Shown piece by piece: positions 9,711 to 17,040 of a DNA stretch of 64,000 nt. Source of the stretch: Chryseobacterium endalhagicum. Its GTDB lineage: Bacteria; Bacteroidota; Bacteroidia; Flavobacteriales; Weeksellaceae. The stretch's first letter is position 1. The number at the start of each line of letters is the position of its first letter. The notes under the pieces are model-generated. The model ran no database searches and was not told where the DNA came from. It worked only from the letters and a program-made list of their open reading frames with translations. The stretch lies in NCBI RefSeq assembly GCF_016745235.1, contig NZ_JAELVM010000001.1, forward strand, positions 1,749,856-1,813,855, given 5' to 3'. The position numbers and the translations under genes are program-made.

Positions 9711-10733
9711 CTATTCTAAGGTTGTTTTTATATCTTTTAAAAAATCAGCAAGAGGAAAGGCATCACCCTGATTGGTCAGTGCTATGATACAGCTGTTACG
9801 ATTCAGATCCCTCCAGAATATCGCTCTAAAGCCACTCAGACCGCCAGTATGACTCACAGATTTTCCACCTTTAGATTCTTCAATAAACCATCCGAAACCA
9901 TAACTGGAAAATTTCCCGTCAGACAGTTTCGTTGGAGTGTACATGAGATTCGTATTGCTTTTATTAATCAGTTTGAAGCTCCTTAAAGCCCGATCAAAGC
10001 GGTACAGATCTTCCGGAGTAGAGTAGATGCCGCCATCTCCGGTCGTCAGGATGGAGTAATCATCCGGTTGCTTTTCCTTATCATATCCCGTAGCCCTGTT
10101 TTTACTAGCCGTTGAAGAATCATACACCCAGGTATTCTTCATTTTCAACGGAACAAAAATATGTTCATTGAGAAAAGATCCGTAAGACTGTTTAGAAATT
10201 TTTTCAATGATCAAAGACAGAATGATAAAACCGCTGTTGCTGTATTCAAACTGACTTCCGGATGGAAATTGCAGCTTATTGAGCCCAGCCAGCCAGTGGA
10301 GTACTTGCTGGTTGGTTAATCCTTTCTCAGAAATAATCGATTCATAATCTTTAATTCCGGAGGTATGGGTTAAAAGTTGCCTGATGCTCACATTTTGAGC
10401 ATATGCAGGCAGGCTGATATATTTTGATGCTTTATCATCGTAATTCAGCAGTCCTTTCTGTTGCAGGAGCATAATAGAAACGGCTGTAAAAGGCTTGCTT
10501 AACGAGGCAATATAGATAGGCGTCATTTTCTCCAGCTTGATTTTTTTCTCAATATTACTGAGTCCTAATGCGGTATCACAAACTGTTTTTCCGTTTTTTA
10601 TAATTAAAACAGAGCCATTGAATTCACCCTTGTCGTAATACTTTGTAACGGTATCTTGGGAATTCTTTTCACAGGATGAAAGCTGTAAAATAAAGATAAA
10701 GCCGATCAATACACTGAATAGGGTTGTCCGCAT
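9711..10733 (-). CDS. Serine beta-lactamase-like hydrolase, lipoprotein
   Basis: 340 aa. Lipoprotein signal with lipobox LSSC (Cys21). Class C-like/PBP4*-type catalytic motifs: SLSK (nucleophile Ser77, Lys80), YSN (164-166) and HTG (295-297). Such proteins are DD-peptidases, esterases or D-amino-acid hydrolases; sequence alone does not show beta-lactamase activity. Anchoring at the membrane and periplasmic location are inferred from the signal. Its promoter region is the prmC-tail tandem array, so its upstream sequence has been remodelled by duplication. Confidence 0.87.
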   Translation of the reverse strand: MRTTLFSVLIGFIFILQLSSCEKNSQDTVTKYYDKGEFNGSVLIIKNGKTVCDTALGLSNIEKKIKLEKMTPIYIASLSKPFTAVSIMLLQQKGLLNYDDKASKYISLPAYAQNVSIRQLLTHTSGIKDYESIISEKGLTNQQVLHWLAGLNKLQFPSGSQFEYSNSGFIILSLIIEKISKQSYGSFLNEHIFVPLKMKNTWVYDSSTASKNRATGYDKEKQPDDYSILTTGDGGIYSTPEDLYRFDRALRSFKLINKSNTNLMYTPTKLSDGKFSSYGFGWFIEESKGGKSVSHTGGLSGFRAIFWRDLNRNSCIIALTNQGDAFPLADFLKDIKTTLE

Positions 10734-10762
10734 AAATAGATGTGTTAAGAAGATAAAATTAC

Positions 10763-10872
10763 TTATTTCTTCCCAACAATAAAGCGGTCATTTTCAGATA
10801 AATCTTTGATAAGCTGAGCTTCGGAGAAATATTCGGTATATAATTCAAGAGTTTCCGGCCCCAGTTTTTGAT
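10763..10872 (-). pseudogene. Detached copy 1 of the prmC 3' end
   Basis: Encodes the C-terminal 36 or so residues of PrmC (LGPETLELYTEYFSEAQLIKD... ending FIVGKK) with its stop, but no start and no 5' part. Homology to prmC stops abruptly at 10872. Confidence 0.85.
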
Positions 10873-10886
10873 AAATTTAAAAATCT

Positions 10887-11087
10887 GTTGGTCTTTCGCA
10901 AAGACGCAAGCTTTTCAAATGAGAATATTTTAAGACGCAAGAAAATCAAAGATTTTCAGCTAGGAAATCATTTAGAAGAAATGTGAAGCTCATTCTTATA
11001 ACTCAATCAATTTTATCGGAGATAAAATCCTCGCGTCTTAAAAGCATCATCTATGTAAATTTCTTTGCGACGTTGCGAAAAACCAAC
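10887..11087. repeat. Palindromic element C, copy 1
   Basis: Bounded by GTTGG (10887) and CCAAC (11087) with inner GCAAAGACGC / TTTGCGACG ends. Contains perfect short dyads GAAAATC-AAA-GATTTTC and ATTTTATC-GGA-GATAAAAT. Same family as the element at 62761-62951, which is in the opposite orientation. Confidence 0.75.
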
Positions 11088-11126
11088 AAAACATACTCTT
11101 TTTTATTGAAAATAATCGATTCGTAT

Positions 11127-11235
11127 TTATTTCTTCCCAACAATAAAGCGGTCATTTTCAGAGAGATCTTTGATAAGCTGAGCTTTCGAAAAATGTTCCG
11201 TGTACAATTCCAGCATTTCCGCCCCAGCTTTTGAT
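11127..11235 (-). pseudogene. Detached copy 2 of the prmC 3' end
   Basis: Second fragment of the prmC tail, one base shorter than the first (a frameshift relative to prmC near its 5' edge), again with the stop codon retained. Confidence 0.85.
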
Positions 11236-11249
11236 AAATTTAAAAATCT

Positions 11250-11451
11250 GTTGGTCTTTCGCAAAGACGCGAGCTTTTCAAAATGAGAATATTTTAAGAC
11301 GCAAGAAAATCAAAGATTTTCAGCTAGGAAATCATTTAGAAGAAATGTGAAGCTCATTCTTATAACTCAATCAATTTTATCGGAGATAAAATCCTCGCGT
11401 CTTAAAAGCATCATCTATGTAAATTTCTTTGCGACGTTGCGAAAAGCCAAC
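11250..11451. repeat. Palindromic element C, copy 2
   Basis: Same as copy 1, offset by 364 bp, with a few substitutions (for example an extra A near 11281 and AAAGCC for AAAACC near 11445). Confidence 0.75.
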
Positions 11452-11490
11452 AAAACATACTCTTTTTTATTGAAAATAATCGATTCGTAC

Positions 11491-12342
11491 TTATTTCTTC
11501 CCAACAATAAAGCGGTCATTTTCAGATAAATCTTTGATAAGCTGAGCTTCAGAAAAATGTTCGGTATATAATTCCAGCGTTTCCGGGCCCAGCTTTTGAT
11601 TGATTTCCAAAAACAGAAGTCCGTTATCATTCAGAGATTGTTTTGAATCTTCAGCAATTTTCCGGTAAAAGATCAAGGCGTCCTGAACAGGAGAGAAGAG
11701 AGCCATTTTAGGCTCAAATTCCTTCACAGAATCTGCAATCTCAGTTTCCTCTTCAATTCCGATGTATGGAGGATTTGAAATAATAACATCATACTTCTCC
11801 GTCAGTTCAAAATTGAGGTAGTCACCATGAATAAAATTAATATTCAGCTGATGATGTTCAGCATTTCTTTTGGCAGTCTGCAAGGCTTTCTCAGAAAAGT
11901 CAATCGATGAAACTTCGGCGTCGGGAAAATGTTTTTTCAAAACCAGTGGAATCACACCACTTCCGGTTCCGATATCCAGAATCTTTAAACTTTGAGTTTT
12001 AAACTTTGAACTTTGAATCTCCCTGATGGCTATTTCAAGCAGCTCCTCCGTTTCAGGTCTTGGAATTAAAATATGTTCATCCACGAAAAACAACATTCCG
12101 TAAAACTCGGTTTCCCCAAGGATCTGCTGATAAGGTCTCCCGGTTTTTAAACTGGAAACAACGTCAACCAGCTTCTTTTCGTCATCCATAAGAAGTTCCT
12201 GATGAGCCAGCCTTCTTTGCGTAAATGAATCCAGGCCTACAATTTTATGGATAAAAACGGAATATAAAAAAGTGCTTTCCGACTCACTATAAAGTCCGGA
12301 AAGCTCTGTTTTGAAATATTTTTTGAATTCTGATATTGTCAT
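11491..12342 (-). CDS. prmC: Peptide chain release factor N5-glutamine methyltransferase
   Basis: 283 aa. Methylates the GGQ glutamine of release factors RF1/RF2. N-terminal helical domain (1-85), PRPETEEL (95-102), SAM motif I LDIGTGSG (about 122-129) and the catalytic NPPY (190-193). Residues 109-120 (IQSSKFKTQSLK) are encoded by a short direct repeat of the AACTTTGAA type and look like an inserted linker. It abuts yaaA with no gap (yaaA stop at 12343, prmC ATG at 12342) and is the last gene of the leftward operon. Its 3' end is present twice more downstream. Confidence 0.93.
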   Translation of the reverse strand: MTISEFKKYFKTELSGLYSESESTFLYSVFIHKIVGLDSFTQRRLAHQELLMDDEKKLVDVVSSLKTGRPYQQILGETEFYGMLFFVDEHILIPRPETEELLEIAIREIQSSKFKTQSLKILDIGTGSGVIPLVLKKHFPDAEVSSIDFSEKALQTAKRNAEHHQLNINFIHGDYLNFELTEKYDVIISNPPYIGIEEETEIADSVKEFEPKMALFSPVQDALIFYRKIAEDSKQSLNDNGLLFLEINQKLGPETLELYTEHFSEAQLIKDLSENDRFIVGKK

Positions 12343-13101
12343 TTATCTTGTAAATACCAGTTTTGTGTCCGTAGATTTTTCTTCATCGATCAGGTAGCCT
12401 TCGTAATTGAACGCTTTTACATCATTCAGTGTTTTAGCATTAGTCTCTGCACAGAAACGAACCATAAGACCTCTCGCATGTTTGGTATAAACTACAATGG
12501 TTTTCAGCTTTCCGTCCTTTAATTCATAAAAATCAAAGTCAATCACCTTGTGGTTTAGTTTTTTCCTGTCGATCACTTTTCCGTACTCATTACTGGCCAG
12601 ATGAAGAAGGATTTCACCTTTTTTCATCTCAGAATTCAGTTGTTCTGTGATTTTTTCTCTCCAGAATTCATACAGGTTTTTATAGGTGTCGAATTCAAAA
12701 TGACGGCCCATTTCAAGGCGGTACAGCATCACTTTATCAGACGGTTTCAGCAAACCATACAGTCCGGAAAGCATTCTGTAGTTTTTTTGCAGATAATCGA
12801 TCGCGTTTTTGTCTAGCGTTTTAGCATCCAGCCCTCTGTAAACTTCACCGGTAAAAGCAAACATAGCAGGTGCAGATTCTTTTGCGGTAGGTTTATTTTT
12901 CCACTTTTGATTTCTTTCCCAGTTTTCATCCGCCAGTTTTGGGGATATTTCCATAAGCTCGGAAAGGTATTTTGGGGACTTGTTTTTTAAATAAAACTGT
13001 ATAAATGTGGCTTCTTCGATGAATTTCGGACTTGTAGATCTCAAAAGGTCTGTTGAATTCTCAACGTTCATCAGTTTTGCCGGAGACGTTATAATTTTCA
13101 T
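12343..13101 (-). CDS. yaaA: Peroxide stress protein YaaA (DUF328/UPF0246)
   Basis: 252 aa. Begins MKIITSPAKLMN and carries the family segments FTGEVYRGLDA, LSGLYGLLKPSD and MLYRLEMG. In E. coli YaaA lowers intracellular free iron during peroxide stress and binds DNA. Start chosen at 13101, 4 nt after the CPBP stop; an upstream ATG at 13134 would overlap the CPBP gene and adds non-conserved residues. Embedded in a four-gene operon with prmC. Confidence 0.92.
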   Translation of the reverse strand: MKIITSPAKLMNVENSTDLLRSTSPKFIEEATFIQFYLKNKSPKYLSELMEISPKLADENWERNQKWKNKPTAKESAPAMFAFTGEVYRGLDAKTLDKNAIDYLQKNYRMLSGLYGLLKPSDKVMLYRLEMGRHFEFDTYKNLYEFWREKITEQLNSEMKKGEILLHLASNEYGKVIDRKKLNHKVIDFDFYELKDGKLKTIVVYTKHARGLMVRFCAETNAKTLNDVKAFNYEGYLIDEEKSTDTKLVFTR

Positions 13102-13105
13102 AATG

Positions 13106-13807
13106 TTAGAATGCAGATAAATGTTTAATGTCAATAAAATTCATAATCATCATCGACACAAAGTCGTACATGAAATGGCTGATGATTAGAATTTTAATAT
13201 TTGAATATGTTTTATAAAATACAGCAAAAACGATTCCGATAAAAAAAGGAATCACAACCTGTCCTACCGTTCCGTAAGTGCTGTGCAGAATCCCAAACAG
13301 CGCGGCAGAAACAAATATGCCGAGGTATGGGCTGTTGTATATTTTTTCAATTCTGGGCTGGATATATCCCCGCATCAGAAGTTCTTCCACCACGCCTGCG
13401 GTAAGGCAGATGGAGATCATCAAAGGATAATTGTTTCTAAAAAGAGAAGCGATCTGAACAACTTTCCGGCTTAAATTTTCCTGAGTGAAAACCTGAATGA
13501 TAAAATTCAGAAAAGCCCCGCCGAAAGCGCAGATAAGATACAAACCGATAACTGCTTTAATGTAAAACAGTACAGAATACTTCTTTTCCTTCCACAGCAG
13601 GAAAGGTTCCTTCTCAATGAGAAATTGATACAGAAAGATCAGAAGAAGAACAGTCCACAGAGCAATCCGGGTGTAAAAAAAATTAGTTGCCGTAAACGTT
13701 TTTACTCCTGTTAACGCATAAATAAGCGGAAAAGCAAAAAGCATTGCCGCTGCCAGAAATACAAACGTTAAAAGAATTCCCAGTGCATATTTTCCGTTCA
13801 AACCCAT
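13106..13807 (-). CDS. CPBP family intramembrane glutamic endopeptidase
   Basis: 233 aa polytopic membrane protein with about seven hydrophobic segments. The CPBP/Abi motif set is complete: EELLMRG (Glu141, Glu142, Arg146), His175 in ILHSTYG and His211 in SHFMYD. Relatives include CAAX prenyl proteases and bacteriocin-immunity proteins; the substrate here is unknown. Sits between the yciO-like gene (29 nt gap) and yaaA (4 nt gap). Confidence 0.88.
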   Translation of the reverse strand: MGLNGKYALGILLTFVFLAAAMLFAFPLIYALTGVKTFTATNFFYTRIALWTVLLLIFLYQFLIEKEPFLLWKEKKYSVLFYIKAVIGLYLICAFGGAFLNFIIQVFTQENLSRKVVQIASLFRNNYPLMISICLTAGVVEELLMRGYIQPRIEKIYNSPYLGIFVSAALFGILHSTYGTVGQVVIPFFIGIVFAVFYKTYSNIKILIISHFMYDFVSMMIMNFIDIKHLSAF

Positions 13808-13836
13808 ATTCTGAAACGATCAGTTTTCAATTCGAA

Positions 13837-14448
13837 CTAAATAATTCCTTTTCCCTGACGGATAACTTCCGGTTCTCCGGAGGTAAGATCCACTATGGTA
13901 GAAGCTACATTATCACCATACCCGGAATCGATCACAATATCCACCAGATGGTCATATTTTTCAGCAATCAGTTCAGGATCAGTAGAATATTCAATGATTT
14001 CGTCATCATCTTTGATCGATGTTGAAGCAATAGGGTGCCCCAGTTTTTCCACAATAAGCTGCGGAATGGGATGATCAGGAACACGGATACCGATGGTTTT
14101 ATGATTTTTATAAGCCAGAGGAACACTTTTATTGGCATCCAGGATAAAGGTAAACGGTCCCGGAAGATGGCTCTTCAGAAATCTGAAAACCGAAGTGTCA
14201 ATAGGTCTTGTAAAATCTGAAAGGTGGCTTAAATCATTACAGATAATTGAGAATTGAGCCTTGTCCAGCTTCATTTTTTTGATCTGAGCCAGCTTTTCCA
14301 TGGCTTTTATGTCAAAAATATTACATCCCAGGGCATAAATTGTATCAGAAGGATAAATAATCAGTCCGCCGTTTTTTAAAGTTTTAATAACCTCATTCAC
14401 AAGATTTTCCTGAGGGTTGTCAGGGTATATTTTCAGTATTTTTGCCAT
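13837..14448 (-). CDS. Sua5/YciO/YrdC family protein, YciO-like
   Basis: 203 aa from ATG 14448. YrdC-fold proteins make threonylcarbamoyl-AMP for tRNA t6A; this one opens with IYPDNPQ, contains PSDTIYALGC (about 33-42), TFILDA, GIRVPDHPIPQ and ASTSI, which is closer to E. coli YciO (IHPDNPQ, YALGC) than to TsaC. Whether it is the true t6A enzyme or the YciO paralogue cannot be settled here. The alternative ATG at 14463 lies upstream of a good -7 box (14453-14460), so 14448 is preferred. First gene of the operon leading to prmC. Confidence 0.85.
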   Translation of the reverse strand: MAKILKIYPDNPQENLVNEVIKTLKNGGLIIYPSDTIYALGCNIFDIKAMEKLAQIKKMKLDKAQFSIICNDLSHLSDFTRPIDTSVFRFLKSHLPGPFTFILDANKSVPLAYKNHKTIGIRVPDHPIPQLIVEKLGHPIASTSIKDDDEIIEYSTDPELIAEKYDHLVDIVIDSGYGDNVASTIVDLTSGEPEVIRQGKGII

Positions 14449-14452
14449 AAAA

Positions 14453-14460
14453 CAAAGATA
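14453..14460 (-). promoter_or_regulatory. -7 box of the yciO-like/CPBP/yaaA/prmC operon
   Basis: CAAAGATA, i.e. TATCTTTG on the minus strand, only 4 nt before the ATG at 14448. If used, the mRNA would be nearly leaderless. No clear -33 TTG. Confidence 0.45.
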
Positions 14461-14530
14461 CAAATAATAAAATAGTTTTCATAAAAGTCCTTTATTTAAA
14501 AGAAAAATTAGGATTTTCAAAAAATAGCCG

Positions 14531-14538
14531 TATCTTTG
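14531..14538 (+). promoter_or_regulatory. -7 box of the tRNA-fMet cluster
   Basis: TATCTTTG, 12 nt before the first tRNA; the upstream -33 region (attttc near 14513-14518) is weak. Divergent from the operon on the left. Confidence 0.55.
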
Positions 14539-14550
14539 CACTCACAATAT

Positions 14551-14623
<73 letters not shown>

Positions 14624-14630
14624 CTAAGAA

Positions 14631-14649
14631 AGTGTTTTCGGTAAACACT
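14631..14649 (+). other. Spacer hairpin 1 between tRNA-fMet genes
   Basis: AGTGTTT-TCGGT-AAACACT, 7-bp perfect stem. Likely a processing signal or structural spacer in the tRNA precursor. Confidence 0.7.
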
Positions 14650-14661
14650 CTAAAAATACAC

Positions 14662-14734
<73 letters not shown>

Positions 14735-14742
14735 CTAAGTTA

Positions 14743-14761
14743 AGTACTTTCGGTAAGTACT
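14743..14761 (+). other. Spacer hairpin 2 between tRNA-fMet genes
   Basis: AGTACTT-TCGGT-AAGTACT. Relative to hairpins 1 and 3 three stem pairs are changed on both sides, so pairing is kept. Confidence 0.7.
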
Positions 14762-14773
14762 CTAAAAATATGC

Positions 14774-14846
<73 letters not shown>

Positions 14847-14854
14847 CTAAGCTA

Positions 14855-14873
14855 AGTGTTTTCGGTAAACACT
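14855..14873 (+). other. Spacer hairpin 3 between tRNA-fMet genes
   Basis: AGTGTTT-TCGGT-AAACACT, same stem as hairpin 1. Confidence 0.7.
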
Positions 14874-14885
14874 CTAAAAATACAC

Positions 14886-14958
<73 letters not shown>

Positions 14959-14967
14959 CTAAAACGA

Positions 14968-14997
14968 AAGAAGCAATAATTTATTGCTTCTTTTTTT
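14968..14997 (+). terminator. Terminator of the tRNA-fMet cluster
   Basis: Stem GAAGCAAT (14970-14977) / ATTGCTTC (14983-14990) followed by T7. Confidence 0.85.
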
Positions 14998-15024
14998 ATT
15001 TGGTGATTTGATTATATAACTTTT

Positions 15025-15291
15025 TTATAACTGATCAGTTTTGTGTGAATGCTCCTCGCTTTTCCACTGCTTGTATTTCTCCTTCATACAATGCCCGCAG
15101 GGACGGTAATTATTTTCCAGAGCTTCATTTTCAGACACAAAAAATACTCTGTTTTCTCTTTTCATTCTTTTTCCTGATGAGCAGTGAAGTTTTCCGTAAA
15201 TTTTCAGAAGCCGGTTCCCCCCGAAACTGATTTCTCCGTTCTTAATTTTACTTCTCAAAACAGAATCAGACATCCCGCTGTGTTTTTCCAT
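15025..15291 (-). CDS. Small Ada-type metal-binding domain protein
   Basis: 88 aa. The segment from about residue 29 to 70 resembles the N-terminal zinc domain of Ada: ENRVFFVSENEAL followed by YRPCGHCM. In Ada four cysteines bind zinc (CxxxC then CxxC). Here C37, C65 and C68 are present but the second cysteine of the first pair is a lysine (C-SSG-K); H36 is adjacent. There is no methyltransferase or AraC domain. Function is unknown; it may bind metal with altered ligands. Convergent with the tRNA cluster. Confidence 0.7.
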   Translation of the reverse strand: MEKHSGMSDSVLRSKIKNGEISFGGNRLLKIYGKLHCSSGKRMKRENRVFFVSENEALENNYRPCGHCMKEKYKQWKSEEHSHKTDQL

Positions 15292-15349
15292 ACGTAAATT
15301 TCAAAATTTAACAGCAATTATAAAATCCGGAATATGCTGAATTTTATAA

Positions 15350-15430
15350 CATCATTACATCATCAAATCACCACATCCCCACATTATCGAATCATCAAAT
15401 CATCGCATTACCACATCATCCCATCATCTA
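15350..15430. repeat. Low-complexity ATCA/CATC tract
   Basis: About 80 bp of irregular 'atcat', 'catca', 'ccaca' words (for example catcaaatcaccacatcccc). No regular period and no spacers. Confidence 0.7.
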
Positions 15431-15433
15431 AAA

Positions 15434-15449
15434 GTAGAATTACTTCTAC
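15434..15449. promoter_or_regulatory. Inverted repeat upstream of the RNA promoter
   Basis: GTAGAA-TTAC-TTCTAC, perfect 6-bp arms, about 30 bp before the -33 box. Possible operator. Confidence 0.35.
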
Positions 15450-15479
15450 AAGCTTTACGATTTAATTCTACAGTATTTT

Positions 15480-15511
15480 TTTGAGTGGTACGGCCGTGAA
15501 TCTTACTTTTG
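15480..15511 (+). promoter_or_regulatory. Promoter of the 15.5-kb RNA locus
   Basis: TTTG (15480-15483), 20-nt spacer containing the palindrome ACGGCCGT, then TACTTTTG (15504-15511). Close to the Bacteroidetes consensus. Confidence 0.7.
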
Positions 15512-15517
15512 TATTGC

Positions 15518-15645
15518 TCATATAGATCAGGGGAAGACTGATCGACAGGGTTTATTTATGTTTATAATCTCCGCCTCATTTTCTACTTTTTCCCGAATGT
15601 TTTTATGATTAGTACATAACTGCTTTCCTGGCGGGGATTTTTTAT
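15518..15645 (+). ncRNA. Candidate structured small RNA
   Basis: No convincing reading frame follows the promoter at 15480-15511. The predicted transcript folds: a 5' hairpin GATCAG (525-530 of 15 kb) / CTGATC (15538-15543), then a 9-bp closing stem ATCTCCGCC (15567-15575) / GGCGGGGAT (15630-15638) around a 54-nt loop, followed by a T-run. The long stem with an open interior is reminiscent of 6S-like RNAs, and flavobacterial 6S-type and Flavo-1 motifs are known, but I cannot assign it to either. It could also be a leader for the membrane-protein gene at 15783, except that a second terminator lies between. Confidence 0.5.
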
Positions 15646-15700
15646 GCTTTAAAGATGTTCATCGATCATATGATGATAAAATTTATATGTTCCCCAACTA

Positions 15701-15734
15701 AAAAGAGAATTGCATCTGTGGTTCTCTTTTTTTT
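15701..15734 (+). terminator. Terminator before the 15783 gene
   Basis: AAAAGAGAA (15701-15709) / TTCTCTTTT (15722-15730) then Ts. Confidence 0.7.
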
Positions 15735-15782
15735 ATGAATGGTAATCATTTTTGGCTTAAATTCATCGTAAAATTTCAGACG

Positions 15783-16334
15783 ATGGAAAGCATCACAATC
15801 TCAGAAAGAAAAAAATCAATCATTACTGATGCTGTTTTGGTGGCGCTGTTTGGGGCTGTTCCCTTATTTTTTCTTATAAAATGGCTGATTGAGACAGATG
15901 AAGGGAGAGGATTTATTATTTTTCTGATGATTGTAGCTCTGTTCTTTCCGATGGTTGTTCTGGCCGGGTATATTTGGGATGTAAAACAGAAAATAATACT
16001 GTCTGAAGCTGGTGTGAAATTGTGCTACGGCAGAAATATAGTGGATATTATACATTCAGAAGGCCGTTTTGCCATTACTCCGGACCATGAAATTCCGTGG
16101 CATACCATAGCAGGATTTGATATTGTCAGCTTTGAACGCCGGGAACCTGCAGAAGGCGGAGGGTACAGTACTGTAACAAAATCCGACCTTATTATTAAAC
16201 TGAAGAATACAGATAGAATATTCCTGGATTTTGAGCAGCCTAAAAATAAGTATTACGGTGTGGGATTAGGCAAATTTAAAGAACAGCCTCATACCATTCT
16301 GAAAATGTGTGAGGAATTTCAACGAACTGTATAA
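15783..16334 (+). CDS. Hypothetical membrane protein with PH-like soluble domain
   Basis: 183 aa from ATG 15783; an upstream ATG at 15735 sits directly on the terminator T-run and is rejected. Two hydrophobic helices (about residues 13-32 and 42-62) are followed by a soluble domain that starts KQKIILSEAGVKLCYG and includes EIPWHTIAGFDIVSFE, a pattern typical of bacterial PH-like domains. No catalytic residues. Family not recognised. Confidence 0.65.
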   Translation: MESITISERKKSIITDAVLVALFGAVPLFFLIKWLIETDEGRGFIIFLMIVALFFPMVVLAGYIWDVKQKIILSEAGVKLCYGRNIVDIIHSEGRFAITPDHEIPWHTIAGFDIVSFERREPAEGGGYSTVTKSDLIIKLKNTDRIFLDFEQPKNKYYGVGLGKFKEQPHTILKMCEEFQRTV

Positions 16335-16363
16335 ACCCATGAATTTAACAGATCCCAACGCAT

Positions 16364-16963
16364 TTATTTTTTAGATCTGATCCTGCTGAGGGTTTCCTGA
16401 GTGATCCCCAAAAATGATGCAATCATGCCCAAAGTAAGAAGCTCTGCAGCTCTCGGATGGGATTTTACAAAGTCCTCGTACCGCTCTTCTGCACTTTGAA
16501 AGAGCATCCTGTCTATTCTGTTCTGCGTCATGATCAATACACTGCTCATGATCATTCTGTAGAGGTGCTGAATGTCCGGAAACTCTGAGGAAAGCTCTTC
16601 CAGATCCTTATAGCTCAGCTTCCACAGCACACAGTCGTCCAGAAGTTCTATGCCCCGTTTATCCGGTTTCTGACGGATAAAACTGATGATGGATAACAAC
16701 AGTGTTTCCTCGCCTCTGAAACCATCCGTTACGTCTTTTTCATCTTTGTAATAGAAAATCCGGGCAGCTCCTTTTTCTATAAAATAGATATGTTCACAGA
16801 TGTGGCCGGGCTTTACCAGAAGATTATTTTTGGGAAGTTCTTCTTTCTGAAGTTTCGTAAAAATTGCCATCATCGCATCAAGGGATAAGGAGACAGGAGC
16901 ATAGTCCTCATTATCAATCATTGAGCTGATGTAGGAATTGATGGCGGGAAAGATATTAAGCAT
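16364..16963 (-). CDS. Crp/Fnr family transcriptional regulator
   Basis: 199 aa. N-terminal cyclic-nucleotide-binding beta-roll (LVKPGHICEHIYFIEKG near residues 46-62, then ARIFYYKDEKDV) and a short C-terminal winged helix with IASFLGITQETLSRIR as recognition unit. The arginine of the cNMP phosphate-binding cassette is not evident, so it probably does not bind cAMP in the classical way. Common in Bacteroidota as a stress or redox regulator; target unknown. Confidence 0.82.
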   Translation of the reverse strand: MLNIFPAINSYISSMIDNEDYAPVSLSLDAMMAIFTKLQKEELPKNNLLVKPGHICEHIYFIEKGAARIFYYKDEKDVTDGFRGEETLLLSIISFIRQKPDKRGIELLDDCVLWKLSYKDLEELSSEFPDIQHLYRMIMSSVLIMTQNRIDRMLFQSAEERYEDFVKSHPRAAELLTLGMIASFLGITQETLSRIRSKK

Positions 16964-16989
16964 ATTGTGATATGAAATAGAGTGGTGTT

Positions 16990-17019
16990 CAAAAAAATCC
17001 CGCTTTGGAAAAGCGGGAT
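16990..17019 (-). terminator. Terminator after the 17041 gene
   Basis: ATCCCGCTT (16997-17005) / AAGCGGGAT (17011-17019) with a T-run on the minus strand. Confidence 0.85.
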
Positions 17020-17040
17020 CAGGTATGTTTAAGGTAAATA

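Larger units (their letters stand above)
10763..11490. repeat. 364-bp tandem repeat: prmC 3' tail plus palindromic element, two full copies
   Basis: Two head-to-tail units, 10763-11126 and 11127-11490, each exactly 364 bp. Each begins with about 110 bp nearly identical to the last 110 bp of prmC (11491-11600), including the stop codon, followed by about 254 bp with element C. The prmC gene itself supplies a third copy of the tail. Units differ by scattered substitutions and one compensated single-base indel, so the duplication is not brand new. Confidence 0.92.

Noticed and set aside
9711..10733. Calling the serine hydrolase a resistance beta-lactamase
   Set aside because: SxxK, YSN and HTG motifs are shared with DD-peptidases and esterases; no evidence for beta-lactam hydrolysis.
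10983..11234. Two repeated ORFs (also 11347-11529) with the same MKLILITQSIL opening
   Set aside because: They lie wholly within the tandem repeat and arise from element C plus antisense prmC tail; no signal, domain or independent start context.
15350..15430. ATCA/CATC tract considered as a CRISPR or structured array
   Set aside because: No fixed repeat length or unique spacers; simple low-complexity DNA.
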